Shown here piece by piece: positions 36,203 through 45,179 of a stretch of DNA of 64,000 nucleotides. Both the position numbers and the translations under genes were made by a program. Origin of the DNA: CAWCWK01 sp963842125 (GTDB lineage: Bacteria > Pseudomonadota > Alphaproteobacteria > Rhizobiales > CAWCWK01); assembly GCA_963842125.1 (NCBI GenBank), contig CAWJFE010000005.1, positions 1,612,001 to 1,676,000 on the forward strand, written 5' to 3'. Numbering within the stretch: the first letter of the stretch is position 1; each line of letters begins with the position of its first letter. The notes beneath the pieces were generated by a model, which searched no databases, was not told where the DNA came from, and was given only the letters and a program-made list of their open reading frames with translations.

Positions 36203-37576
36203 ATGGCTTCACGCATTCTGGCGCCTGCTACCGCCGCCCTGATCGCCCTCGGCTCGGCCGGCCTGACCACCGCCAAGGCTGAGGACGGTGCCGGCTTCGG
36301 CGTCGACGTGACGACCTTCGCGCTCGAGAACGGCCTCGACGTCGTCGTCGTGCCCGACCACCGCGCGCCCGTCGTCACCCACATGGTCTGGTACAGGGTC
36401 GGCGCGGCGGACGAACCGGCGGGCGTATCCGGCATCGCGCACTTCCTCGAGCATTTGATGTTCAAGGGCACGGAAGCCAATCCCGACGGCCGGTTCAGCA
36501 AGATCGTCGCTGAGATCGGCGGGCAGGAAAACGCCTTCACGGGGCAGGATTTCACCGCCTATTTTCAGCGCGTCGCGCGCGAGCATCTGCCGCTCGTCAT
36601 GTCGCTCGAAGCCGATCGCATGAGCAACCTTCAGCTGACCGACGAGGTCGTATCGCCGGAGCGCGACGTCATCATCGAGGAGCGCCGCAGCCGGGTCGAC
36701 AACAACCCCGGCGCGCGCCTCGGCGAGGCGATGTCCGCGGCCATGTTCAGCAACCACCCCTACCGCGTGCCGATCATCGGCTGGATGCACGAGATGGAGG
36801 CGCTGTCGCGCGACGACGCGATCGCCTTCTACGACCGGTTCTATACGCCCAACAACGCGATCCTTGTCGTCGCCGGCGATGTCGAGCCCGATGACGTTCG
36901 CGCGCTGGCCGAGGAGCATTACGGCACGATCGAGCGCCGCGCCGAGCCGGGCCTTCGCAAGCGGGTAGACGAGCCCGAGCCGATCGCACCCCGCCGCATC
37001 GCGCTCGAGGACGCGCGCGTTGAGCAGGAGAGCTTCCGTCGCAACTACCTCGTCCCCTCGGCGCTCTCGGCCGAAGACGGCGAGGGTGAAGCGCTAGAAG
37101 TGCTGGCCGAGATCCTGGGCGGCGGGCCGACGAGCCGGATCTATCGCGATCTCGTTCGCGGCGGCATCGCGGCCGGTGCCGGCGCTTACTATCAAGGCTC
37201 CTCGATCGACGAGACGGTCCTCGGCCTCTACGCCTCCCCCAATGCCGATGTGTCGCTCGATGACCTCGAAGCCGCGATGGACAAGGCGCTTGTGGACTTT
37301 TTGGCATCCGAGGTCACGCAGGCCGAGATCGACCGCGTCGTCAATGCCCTGACGGCAGAGGCGATCTACGCGCAGGACAGCCAGACCTCCCTTGCCCGCA
37401 TGTATGGTGCGGCCCTTGCGACGGGCTCGACCGTCGAGGAGGTCAACGCGTGGCCGGAGGAACTGGCCAAGGTTACGCCGGAAGCGGTCAAGGCCGTCGC
37501 CGACAAGTACCTGAAGCTCGAGCGCAGCGTGACCGGCCTCCTGCTGGCGCCTTCGGGCGAGGCCGACGCCTCGTGA
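36203..37576 (+). CDS. M16 family zinc metallopeptidase, active subunit
   Basis: 457 residues from the ATG at 36203 (GAGGA upstream), giving a signal peptide that ends near LTTAKAED; an ATG at 36179 would add eight residues. The inverted zinc motif HxxEH is present as AHFLEHLMFKGTE (H80, E83, H84) with a distal glutamate in the segment VIIEERRSR. The usual two-half M16 fold follows. Pitrilysin-like bacterial pairs degrade peptides in the periplasm. The stop overlaps an unused GTG, and the second M16 gene starts 29 bp later. Confidence 0.92.
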   Translation: MASRILAPATAALIALGSAGLTTAKAEDGAGFGVDVTTFALENGLDVVVVPDHRAPVVTHMVWYRVGAADEPAGVSGIAHFLEHLMFKGTEANPDGRFSKIVAEIGGQENAFTGQDFTAYFQRVAREHLPLVMSLEADRMSNLQLTDEVVSPERDVIIEERRSRVDNNPGARLGEAMSAAMFSNHPYRVPIIGWMHEMEALSRDDAIAFYDRFYTPNNAILVVAGDVEPDDVRALAEEHYGTIERRAEPGLRKRVDEPEPIAPRRIALEDARVEQESFRRNYLVPSALSAEDGEGEALEVLAEILGGGPTSRIYRDLVRGGIAAGAGAYYQGSSIDETVLGLYASPNADVSLDDLEAAMDKALVDFLASEVTQAEIDRVVNALTAEAIYAQDSQTSLARMYGAALATGSTVEEVNAWPEELAKVTPEAVKAVADKYLKLERSVTGLLLAPSGEADAS

Positions 37577-37605
37577 ACCTGACGACACTCGATGAGGAAG
37601 ACGAC

Positions 37606-38937
37606 ATGGGCTTGATCCAGAACACCCTCGGTGCCGTCGCCGTGGCCGCGACGCTGACGGCCGGCCTCACGGCCAGCGCCTCGGCCGTCGAGGTCGAGCG
37701 CGTGGTTAGCCCAGGCGGCATCGAAGCGTGGCTGGTGTCGGAGCCTGCCGTGCCGCTCGTCGCGCTCGACTTTGCCTTCGTCGGCGGCGCGACGCAAGAC
37801 GAGGATGGCAAGGAGGGAACGGCCAACCTGCTCTCCACGCTGCTCGACGAAGGCGCTGGCGACCTCGATTCGGAAGGCTTCCAGACCCGGCTCGAAGACA
37901 CCGCCGTACGCCTTTCCTATAGCACCGGCCGGGACAGCTTCAGCGGCGAGATGCGCACGCTGACGCGCAATCTCGATGACGCCATCGAACTCACTCGGCT
38001 GTCCCTCATCGAGCCGCGCTTCGATGACGAGGCCGTCGCGCGCATGAAGCAGGCGGTATCGGCCGGCATTCGCTCTCGTCAGAACGACCCGCAGACGATC
38101 GCGTCCCGCACCTGGTTCGAGACGGCCTTCCCGGACCATCCCTATGGCCGTCCCACGAAGGGCACGCTGGAAACGATCGCCCAGATCACGCCGGACGATC
38201 TGCGCGTTTACCGGGAACGGGTGATGACGCGGGACAATCTCGTCGTGGCTGCCGTCGGCGCAATCGAAGCCGACGCGCTCGGCCAGATGCTCGATGCGAT
38301 CTTCGGTGATCTTCCTGAAACAGGAGACCTGAGAACCGTCCCCGACGTCGCCCCCGCCGGCCTAGGTCGGCAGATCGTCGTCGATCTCGACGTGCCGCAG
38401 GCCACCATTACGGCAGGCTCGACCGGTCTGGCTCGCGATGACGAGGACTTCATTCCCGCCTTCGTCGTCAACCATATCCTCGGAGCCGGCTCGTTCTCTT
38501 CGCGCTTCTTCAAGGAGATCCGCGAAAAGCGTGGCCTCGCCTATGGCGCCTATTCGCAGCTCGCCCCGCTCGACCACACGCCGCTCTTCTTCGCGGGCAC
38601 GGCGACGCAGAACGCGCGGACGAAAGAGTCCCTCGACATCATCCGCGCGGAAATCGCGCGCATGGCGGAAGACGGACCAACGGAAGACGAGCTTGAGAAG
38701 GCGAAGAGCTTCCTCGTCGGTTCCTACGCGCTTCGCTTCGACACATCGGGCAAGATCGCCGGCCAGCTCGTCGGCCTACAGATGGACGATCTCGGCATCG
38801 ATTATTTCGTGCGCCGCAACGATCTCGTTCGCGCCGTCACGATGGACGACGTGAAGCGGGCGGCCAAGCGGCTTCTCGAGAACCCGCTTCTCACGGTCGT
38901 CGTCGGCCGCCCCGACGGTTTGGCCAGCGAGGGCTAG
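37606..38937 (+). CDS. M16 family protein, catalytically inactive partner
   Basis: 443 residues from the ATG at 37606, preceded by GAGGAAG at 6-nt spacing. A signal peptide ends near TASASAVE. At the zinc-motif position the sequence is NLLSTLLDEGAG, so HxxEH is absent, as in the non-catalytic subunit of M16 heterodimers. The second half keeps the R/Y-type loop (FKEIREKRGLAYGAYS) that binds substrate. It presumably pairs with the product of the preceding gene. It converges with the flagellin gene; their stop codons overlap. Confidence 0.92.
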   Translation: MGLIQNTLGAVAVAATLTAGLTASASAVEVERVVSPGGIEAWLVSEPAVPLVALDFAFVGGATQDEDGKEGTANLLSTLLDEGAGDLDSEGFQTRLEDTAVRLSYSTGRDSFSGEMRTLTRNLDDAIELTRLSLIEPRFDDEAVARMKQAVSAGIRSRQNDPQTIASRTWFETAFPDHPYGRPTKGTLETIAQITPDDLRVYRERVMTRDNLVVAAVGAIEADALGQMLDAIFGDLPETGDLRTVPDVAPAGLGRQIVVDLDVPQATITAGSTGLARDDEDFIPAFVVNHILGAGSFSSRFFKEIREKRGLAYGAYSQLAPLDHTPLFFAGTATQNARTKESLDIIRAEIARMAEDGPTEDELEKAKSFLVGSYALRFDTSGKIAGQLVGLQMDDLGIDYFVRRNDLVRAVTMDDVKRAAKRLLENPLLTVVVGRPDGLASEG

Positions 38938-40565
38938 AAGAGCCGGAGAACCGCCTGATCGGCCTGGCTTGCAAGGCTGAGCGAGTTGGACGAGAGCTGA
39001 AGGCGGGTGTTGACCGCGAGTAGGTTGGCGCCCTCCTCGTTCGCGTCGGCCTGGATGAGCTTGGCCGCACCTGCGAGCAGGACGTTGGTCAGGTTCTCGG
39101 TAAAGTTCTCGCGGATTTCCAAAGTCGCGAGCGCTGCGCCGTATTGTTTCGAGACCGCCTCGATCTTTGCCTCCGCCGCATCGAGCCGGCGGCCGACGAG
39201 TTCCATCGTTCGCAACGATACGAAGTCGGCCTCGATGATGTCGTCGAGGTTCAGACTGCCGAGATCGAGGTCGGTGCCCTTGAGACTGAGGGTCGAGCCG
39301 CGTTCGTTGAGGCTGACTTCGAGTATGTCGTTCTCGAGGAGATTGCGGCCGTTGAAACTGGCGTCGCCGGCGATGTCGGCGACCTGTTCGATGACCTTCC
39401 GGAAATCGTCGTAGGCAGGGACGACCTCGGCGGTTCGTGTGGCAGCCGGCACGAGATCCCCTGCGCCGTAGCCGAGACCGATGCCGTGGTGCTGGATGCC
39501 GCCGGCCGGAAGCCGCAGTCGCGCATCGTCGGATGTCGCAACGAACTGGAACTGGCCCTTATCGGTCAAGCCCGCACGGAACTCGAAGAGGCCGGCGTCG
39601 TTCGCAGCGTTGAAGCCGTCGATCATGTGGCCGAGCGTCGGGCCGCCGACTTGGCCATTGTTGATCGGTAGCGGGTTGAGATCGGCGCCGGCCTGCCGCC
39701 GAAACTTCACGTAGTTGAGGCCGCCTCCGCGATCGATCAAGTCGGAGTAGTAGCGCCGGTCCGTGAAGAACGCAGCAAGTTCCGGGGATGAAAGACTGTC
39801 GTCGCGGGACAGGCCTTCCTTCCAGCCGGTCAACGCGCTGCCGGTGCCGGCATCGCCGGAGTAGTTCGGGCCGCGATAGAGGCCCATCCTGGTGACGACG
39901 TTGTTGGCGGAGAACTCGTCCGTGGTGGCGAACATGACGACTTCGCCCTGCGCCCTGAAGCCGATCGAGTTGTAGTTCTGCACGCCGTTGTCGGGGAGCG
40001 TGCCGTCTACCGACGTGTTGTCGATCCAGTAGGGCTCGATCGGGCTTCGGCCGGCGTCGAACTCGGCCTTGAACTTGTTGTAGACGTCCCCGACGGTCGT
40101 CCCGTCTGCCCCGTAGGTAAAGGTGGTGCTCGCCTCCTTGCCGACGGACAGGGTAAGACGCTGGCTGGTGCTGCCGGTGCCGCGTATGTTCCGCCCCCGG
40201 ATATCGGCGACGTTTACGTAGCTATCGATGCTTGCGGAGGTCGAGAGACCGTCGCCGGCGCCGGCCTTGATCGCTTCGTCGAGAACGGCGCGCGCCTGCC
40301 CGATCGTGCGCTTCATCGCCTTCAGACCGTTATCCGCGGCCTCGATCGTCTGACGCGCGTTGGAGATACCGTCGATGAGGCTCGACATATCGCCGGCGCG
40401 TGCATTGAGGCTGCGCGCGGTGAAGAAGGACGTCGGATTGTCCAGCGCCGAATTGACCTTCAGGCCAGTGGCGAGGCGTGTGGTCGTCCGCGCCTGCATC
40501 TCTTGGCCCGCTTGAATAGCCAGCAGGCTGCCGCGCGATGCGAGCGACAAAGCAATGTCGGTCAT
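38934..40565 (-). CDS. Large flagellin
   Basis: 543 residues from the ATG at 40565, with AGGAGG 5 nt upstream. The N-terminal D0/D1 helices (about residues 1-100) show LATGLKVNSALDNPTSFFTA and GLKAMKRTIGQARAVLDEA; the C-terminal D1/D0 helices end with LQLSSNSLSLASQADQAVLRLF. The central part (about 110-430) is long and has no recognised domain, making this larger than typical rhizobial flagellins of about 300-400 residues. It forms or caps a filament. It stands alone, with no other flagellar gene nearby. The open frame upstream of 40565 is an artefact of the GC-rich leader. Confidence 0.9.
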   Translation of the reverse strand: MTDIALSLASRGSLLAIQAGQEMQARTTTRLATGLKVNSALDNPTSFFTARSLNARAGDMSSLIDGISNARQTIEAADNGLKAMKRTIGQARAVLDEAIKAGAGDGLSTSASIDSYVNVADIRGRNIRGTGSTSQRLTLSVGKEASTTFTYGADGTTVGDVYNKFKAEFDAGRSPIEPYWIDNTSVDGTLPDNGVQNYNSIGFRAQGEVVMFATTDEFSANNVVTRMGLYRGPNYSGDAGTGSALTGWKEGLSRDDSLSSPELAAFFTDRRYYSDLIDRGGGLNYVKFRRQAGADLNPLPINNGQVGGPTLGHMIDGFNAANDAGLFEFRAGLTDKGQFQFVATSDDARLRLPAGGIQHHGIGLGYGAGDLVPAATRTAEVVPAYDDFRKVIEQVADIAGDASFNGRNLLENDILEVSLNERGSTLSLKGTDLDLGSLNLDDIIEADFVSLRTMELVGRRLDAAEAKIEAVSKQYGAALATLEIRENFTENLTNVLLAGAAKLIQADANEEGANLLAVNTRLQLSSNSLSLASQADQAVLRLF

Positions 40566-40715
40566 GCAGCCCTCCTGGCTGTCGATACGAAGCACGTTCA
40601 GTGCTCGGTCAGCGCCAGTATGCCGCTGCTTCGTCAGGAGGCGCTTAATTAGGCATTCTCGGTTTGAGACGCGGTCCGGCCTTGCCTTTGGACGACCGGC
40701 GCCGCATCTTGGGTC

Positions 40716-40810
40716 CGTTCCGGGGGGTGTCCGCGCGGATGTGCGGACTGAGATGGCGTAGCCGAACTCCTCGAACCTGATCCGGGTCATGCCGGCGAAG
40801 GGACGGAACG
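40716..40810 (+). promoter_or_regulatory. TPP (thi-box) riboswitch
   Basis: The aptamer is readable: P1 CGTTCC (40716-40721) pairs with GGAACG (40805-40810); GGGGGTGTC, CTGAGATGG, CCGAACTCCTCGAACCTGAT and CCGGGTCATGCCGGCGAAGGGA (positions 40782-40803) match the conserved thiamine-pyrophosphate aptamer, including the GTCCGC/GCGGAC helix. It precedes thiX-thiY by 73 nt, so transport of the thiamine precursor should fall when TPP is plentiful. The segment from 40566 to 40715 must hold promoters for this leader and for the divergent flagellin; I could not place them securely. Confidence 0.93.
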
Positions 40811-40855
40811 CGCTCCGGCCTATGCCGACGCCCGCTTTCCCCATTCGACCGTCTG

Positions 40856-40874
40856 TCCCTCCGCGGTGGAAGGA
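40856..40874 (+). promoter_or_regulatory. Possible hairpin sequestering the thiX ribosome-binding site
   Basis: TCCCTCC (40856-40862), loop GCGGT, GGAAGGA (40868-40874) form a 7-bp stem with one C-A mismatch. The second arm is the likely Shine-Dalgarno of the GTG at 40884. As it lies 45 nt after the TPP aptamer it could be the expression platform that blocks translation in the TPP-bound state, the usual mode in Gram-negative bacteria. The alternative structure in the unbound state is not evident by eye. Confidence 0.5.
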
Positions 40875-40883
40875 TGAACGGTC

Positions 40884-41690
40884 GTGCGACGCAGGTGGAG
40901 CGGACAGCGGAAACGATGGCGCGCGGCCGGCCTCGTGCGCGGGCTCGCCATCGCTTTCAGCCTTCTCGCAGCCTGGCAAGCCTTCGTCATGCTGTCCGAC
41001 CTGCCCGCCTTCATGCTGCCGACGCCGATCGCCGTGCTGCAAACGCTGATGGCGCAGGCCACGACCCTCCTTCCCCATGCCTGGGTGACGGCGCTCGAGA
41101 CGATGCTCGGCCTCGTCTTCGGCCTTCTCGCGGGAGTTCTGACGGCGACGGCGATGGCGCTGGCCCTCCCGCTCCGCCGCGTTCTCCTACCCGTCCTCAT
41201 CGTGACGCAGGCGCTACCCGTCTTCGCGATCGCGCCACTTCTCGTCCTCTGGTTCGGCTTCGGGCTGACGTCCAAGGTCGTGATGGCGTCGCTGATCGTC
41301 TACTTCCCCGTGGCGTCCACGTTCTACGACGCGCTCGTGCGGACCGATCCGACACTTGTCGATCTTTTGCGCCTATCGCGCGCGAGCCGCCTCCAGACGC
41401 TGTGGCTGGTCCGCATTCCCGCCGCCCTGCCTGCGCTCGGCTCCGGTTTGCGCGTGTCGGCGACGCTCGCCCCGATCGGCGCCATCGTCGGCGAATGGGT
41501 TGGCGCGGCGGCCGGCCTCGGCTTCGTGATGATCCAGGCGCAGGCCCGGGTTCAGACCGATGTCGTCTTCGCGGCTCTCATTCTTTTGATGGCGCTCGCC
41601 CTTCTCCTTCGCGCAGCGGCCGACCGGGCCGCCATCTGGATCGCCCCCTGGGCCATCGACACCAATCAACCTCTCGGAGACCGACGATGA
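40884..41690 (+). CDS. thiX: Thiamine-precursor (HMP-type) ABC transporter permease
   Basis: 268 residues from a GTG at 40884, preceded by GGAAGGA. It has about six membrane helices and the binding-protein-dependent permease (EAA) loop at LLRLSRASRLQTLWLVRIPAALPALGSG (residues about 170-197). The TPP riboswitch upstream and the NMT1-type binding protein downstream identify it as the ThiX component for hydroxymethylpyrimidine or a related precursor. Its stop overlaps the thiY start by four bases. No ATP-binding subunit (ThiZ) is encoded in the cluster. Confidence 0.88.
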   Translation: MRRRWSGQRKRWRAAGLVRGLAIAFSLLAAWQAFVMLSDLPAFMLPTPIAVLQTLMAQATTLLPHAWVTALETMLGLVFGLLAGVLTATAMALALPLRRVLLPVLIVTQALPVFAIAPLLVLWFGFGLTSKVVMASLIVYFPVASTFYDALVRTDPTLVDLLRLSRASRLQTLWLVRIPAALPALGSGLRVSATLAPIGAIVGEWVGAAAGLGFVMIQAQARVQTDVVFAALILLMALALLLRAAADRAAIWIAPWAIDTNQPLGDRR

Positions 41691-42634
41691 ACAGACAAAC
41701 CCTTCTCGCCTCAGCACTCGTGCTGACGACCGTCGCCGCCTCGCAGGCGCAGGAGCGTACCGAGCTCACCGTCCTTCTCGACTGGTTCGTCAATCCCGAC
41801 CACGCCCCGCTCATCGTTGCCGAGCAGAAGGGCTGGTTCGCGGACGCTGGCCTCGACGTCACGCTCATCCCCCCGTCCGATCCCTCTGCCCCGCCTCGCC
41901 TCGTCGCGGCCGGTCGGGGCGACATCGCCGTGTCCTATCAGCCCAACCTCTATCTGCAGGCAGCAGAAGGCTTGCCGCTGACCTGGGTCGGAACGCTCGT
42001 CGAGACGCCCCTCAACAGTCTCGTCGTTCTCGAAGACGGCGCCATAGATTCCATCGCGGACCTTGAGGGCAAGACGGTCGGCTTCTCCGTCGGCGGCTTC
42101 GAGGATGTGTTGCTGTCGCGCATGCTCGCCGAAGCGGACCTCACGCTGGACGACGTCACGCTCGTCAACGTCAACTTCAGCCTTTCGCCATCTCTCATCA
42201 CCGGCCGGGTCGATGCCGTCATCGGAGCGTTCCGCAACTTCGAGCTCAACCAGCTCGACATCGAAGAACGGCCCGGGCTCGCCTTCTATCCCGAAGAGCA
42301 TGGCGTGCCGGCCTATGACGAGCTGATCTACATCACCCATACCGACCGCGCGGACGACGAAGCCGTCGCGACCTTTCTCGACGTTGCGGAGCGGGGTGCG
42401 ATCTGGATGACGAACCATCCCGACGAGGCGCTCGACATCTTCCTGGAAGCGCATCCCGACCTCGATAACGCGCTCAACCGCCGGGCGTTCGCCGACACCC
42501 TGCCGCGCTTCGCCAAACGGGTCCGCGCGCTCGACGAGGGGCGCTACGCCAGGTTCGCGGCGTTCGTCGAAGAGTCCGGCCTCGTCGAGAGCGCGCTGCC
42601 GCCGTTGCAGACCTACGTGTCCGGGCTCGATTGA
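41687..42634 (+). CDS. thiY: Thiamine-precursor (HMP-type) ABC transporter substrate-binding protein
   Basis: 315 residues with a signal peptide ending near ASQAQE. The mature part follows the NMT1/THI5-like fold: LTVLLDWFVNPDHAPLIVA, a typical aromatic DWF motif near the N-terminus, then ISYQ-like IAVSYQPNLYLQA and VGFSVGGFEDVLL. ThiY captures pyrimidine precursors in the periplasm and hands them to ThiX. The ATG overlaps the thiX stop (ATGA), so it is under the same TPP riboswitch. Confidence 0.9.
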   Translation: MNRQTLLASALVLTTVAASQAQERTELTVLLDWFVNPDHAPLIVAEQKGWFADAGLDVTLIPPSDPSAPPRLVAAGRGDIAVSYQPNLYLQAAEGLPLTWVGTLVETPLNSLVVLEDGAIDSIADLEGKTVGFSVGGFEDVLLSRMLAEADLTLDDVTLVNVNFSLSPSLITGRVDAVIGAFRNFELNQLDIEERPGLAFYPEEHGVPAYDELIYITHTDRADDEAVATFLDVAERGAIWMTNHPDEALDIFLEAHPDLDNALNRRAFADTLPRFAKRVRALDEGRYARFAAFVEESGLVESALPPLQTYVSGLD

Positions 42635-42714
42635 CGCGGCTACGGCGTCGGTTCAAAACGGCGCCGTGTCCCGCAGCGCGCTTGCCGGCGGGGCGCTCAT
42701 CACCCGAGTCGCCC

Positions 42715-43638
42715 GTGACCCTCTATCTGCCGATCGCCGAACTGCCGATCAACGTCTTCCTGATCTTCGGGATGGGGCTGGCGGTCGGGATCATTTCAGG
42801 AATGTTCGGCGTCGGCGGCGGCTTTCTGATGACGCCGCTCCTCATCTTTTCCGGCATCGCCCCGGCCATCGCCGTCGCGACGATGACGGCGCAGGTCACG
42901 GCCGCGTCCTTCTCCGGCGCACTCACCTATTACAGGCGAGGCGCGCTCGATCTGAAGCTGGGCTTCGTACTGACTGCGGGAGGGTTGATGGGCGCCGCGC
43001 TCGGCGTGGCGGCCTTCGACCTCTTGCAACGTTTGGGCCAACTCGACGTCGTGATCGCGCTGGCCTACGTCTTCTTCCTCGGCACCGTTGGCAGCCTGAT
43101 GTTCTGGGAGAGCATCGGCGCCCTCCTTCGTGCGCGGAAGGGCCACCGTCCGAATACGCGCAAGCCCGGCCAGCACAGCTGGGTGCACGGCCTGCCCTTC
43201 AAGATGCGCTTTCCGCGCTCGCGCATCTACCTCTCGATCTTTCCCGTCCTCGGCCTCGGCGCCGGCATCGGCTTCCTCGGTGCCGTGCTCGGTATCGGCG
43301 GCGGGTTCATGCTCGTGCCAGCGCTCATCTATCTTCTGCGTGTCCCGGCAAACGTCGTCGTAGGCACGTCGCTGATGCAGATCGTGTTGGTGATGGCGGG
43401 CGCGGCCCTGATGCATGCGATCACGAATGGCGGCGTCGATGTGGTCCTGGCCCTCGTTCTGATGATCGGCGGGACCATCGGCGCCCAATTGGGAGCCACG
43501 CTCGGCGCCCAGCTCAAGGCCGAGCATCTGCGCGTGCTTCTCGCGCTTCTCGTTCTCGGCGTCGGCCTGCGCTTCGCGGTCGATCTGATCGCCACTCCGG
43601 AGGCGCCCTACTCCATCGAGCTGGATCGACGGTCGTGA
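42715..43638 (+). CDS. TauE/SafE family membrane transporter
   Basis: 307 residues from a GTG at 42715. About eight membrane helices in two repeated halves, each with the family glycine motif: SGMFGVGGGFLMTPLLIF (first half) and GAVLGIGGGFMLVPALIY (second half). TauE/SafE proteins export sulfite, sulfoacetate or related organic anions. A 40-residue cytoplasmic insert rich in Arg and His (about 137-163) separates the halves. It is coupled to the TIGR02186 gene through a GTGA overlap, a pairing common in alphaproteobacteria. The 80-bp gap after thiY leaves open whether it shares that transcript. Confidence 0.9.
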   Translation: MTLYLPIAELPINVFLIFGMGLAVGIISGMFGVGGGFLMTPLLIFSGIAPAIAVATMTAQVTAASFSGALTYYRRGALDLKLGFVLTAGGLMGAALGVAAFDLLQRLGQLDVVIALAYVFFLGTVGSLMFWESIGALLRARKGHRPNTRKPGQHSWVHGLPFKMRFPRSRIYLSIFPVLGLGAGIGFLGAVLGIGGGFMLVPALIYLLRVPANVVVGTSLMQIVLVMAGAALMHAITNGGVDVVLALVLMIGGTIGAQLGATLGAQLKAEHLRVLLALLVLGVGLRFAVDLIATPEAPYSIELDRRS

Positions 43639-44408
43639 TCCGTTGGCTTTTCAGCGCGCTGGTCCTTCTCGGTCTCGGCACGGCCTCGCCGACACCGGCC
43701 ACGGCCGAAACCCTCATCGTCACGCTTTCGCGCCCGACGATCGCCGTGCGCTCCAACTTCACGGGTTCGCAGATCGTCGTCTTCGGCGGTATCGAGCGCG
43801 ACGGCATGACGATCGCGCGACGCGGCTACGATATCGTCGCGGTCGTGCGCGGCCCGGCCCTCGACACGACGGTCCGCCGCAAGGACCGCGTCATGGGCCT
43901 CTGGATCAACCGCGGCTCCGAGCGGCACGAAGCTCTGCCCGGCTACTACGCCGTCCTGTCCAACCGGCCGCTCGATGACATCGCCAGCGAAAAACTGCGC
44001 CGATCCCTGACCATCGGCGCGGCGACGCTCGTCAATCCAGCCGCGTCGAGCGATAGTGAACCCGTTCCACCGACGCTCTATGGTCGCGCCCTTCTCGAAA
44101 CGCGTGAGGCCGAACGGCTTTACGTCGAGATCGACAAGGGTGTGAGTTTTCTTGGCCGCGCCATGTTCAGAGGTACCGCGATCCTGCCGGCCAGCGTGCC
44201 GATCGGAACCTACACGGTGGACGTCCATCTCTTCTCGGGGGGCGCGCTGCTGACGAGCGAGTCGGCGGAGTTTCTCCTGCGCAAGGAAGGCTTCGAGCAG
44301 ATCGTGACCTCGGTCGCCCGCGAGCAGCCCGTCCTCTACGGTCTCAGCACCATCGCGCTTGCTTTCTTCACCGGCTGGCTCGGCAGCGTGATCTTCAGGC
44401 GAGACTGA
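43635..44408 (+). CDS. TIGR02186 family membrane-anchored protein
   Basis: 257 residues, starting at a GTG that overlaps the TauE/SafE stop. A signal sequence (about 1-24) precedes a periplasmic strand-rich domain (ETLIVTLSRPTIAVRSNFTG, VVFGGIERDG) and a C-terminal membrane helix (about 236-254) ending in RRD. The family is defined by its association with TauE/SafE transporters; its function is unknown, perhaps as a periplasmic accessory. The architecture and coupling make the assignment firm, the role inferred. Confidence 0.88.
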   Translation: MIRWLFSALVLLGLGTASPTPATAETLIVTLSRPTIAVRSNFTGSQIVVFGGIERDGMTIARRGYDIVAVVRGPALDTTVRRKDRVMGLWINRGSERHEALPGYYAVLSNRPLDDIASEKLRRSLTIGAATLVNPAASSDSEPVPPTLYGRALLETREAERLYVEIDKGVSFLGRAMFRGTAILPASVPIGTYTVDVHLFSGGALLTSESAEFLLRKEGFEQIVTSVAREQPVLYGLSTIALAFFTGWLGSVIFRRD

Positions 44409-44410
44409 CC

Positions 44411-44923
44411 ATGCCGACCCCTCTCACCCGCGAAGACGATATGCCGGTGCCAGCGCTCGCCCTCGGCGCCGCCGGCCTGCTGCCCTTCATCTTCGGCGCG
44501 GTCGCCATCATCGTTGCGCCATCGCTCGACAGCGCATCGCTGCCGGATGCAACCTATTTCGCGCGGGTATTGATGGCGTATGGTGCCGTCATTCTCTCGT
44601 TTCTCGGCGGCGTGCGCTGGGGAGCGGCCATTCTCGTCGAGCGCGACGGCGAGGCACCACGCAGCGTGGAAGACGCGAACGCACTGACGGCCGAACTCGT
44701 CATCGCAATCCTGCCATCGCTTATCGCTTGGGGATCGCTCCTCATGCCACCGCCACTGGGTTTGGCACTCCTGGCGATCAGCTTCGTCGTCATGGGCATC
44801 ATCGACCAGATCGCCTCCGGCGCCGGGCGTCTGCCGCGCTGGTATGGCCGGCTTCGGATCTGGCTGTCGATCGGCGCTACGACGAGCATCATGACGGGCC
44901 TGGTCGCCTACGTCTTCGCCTGA
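44411..44923 (+). CDS. DUF3429 family membrane protein
   Basis: 170 residues with five hydrophobic helices. The family's central signature is visible in YGAVILSFLGGVRWGAAI (about residues 57-74), followed by ILPSLIAWGSLL and a last helix SIMTGLVAYVFA. DUF3429 proteins are small inner-membrane proteins of unknown function. It begins 2 bp after the TIGR02186 stop, so it is likely part of the same transcript. Confidence 0.85.
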   Translation: MPTPLTREDDMPVPALALGAAGLLPFIFGAVAIIVAPSLDSASLPDATYFARVLMAYGAVILSFLGGVRWGAAILVERDGEAPRSVEDANALTAELVIAILPSLIAWGSLLMPPPLGLALLAISFVVMGIIDQIASGAGRLPRWYGRLRIWLSIGATTSIMTGLVAYVFA

Positions 44924-45179
44924 GAGCGGTTCCTGCAAACATCCATGCGACCTACGGCTCCTCCTCAACCCAGGGCATCGACCCGAGGATCCAGAGCGCC
45001 GACCCTCTGCTTCATTCGGAGGCGAACCGCCGCATCTCATGCGATCGACCGAGCCGTCGGATATAGGTTTGATCCCTTGCGCCCTGGACCCTCTAGCCGT
45101 GCTTGGGAATGACGGCTGGGGGTTTGGTCGCCTACCCACCAAGCTTTGCCGAAGCCACTCTACCGTCACTGCCCGAACG
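44924..45179. other. Intergenic region without recognised feature
   Basis: Between the DUF3429 stop and the rpsA terminator I find no gene, RNA or repeat that I can support. A TAGGTTTGATCCC at about 45064 superficially resembles a tRNA T-arm, but no acceptor or anticodon arm accompanies it. Confidence 0.6.
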
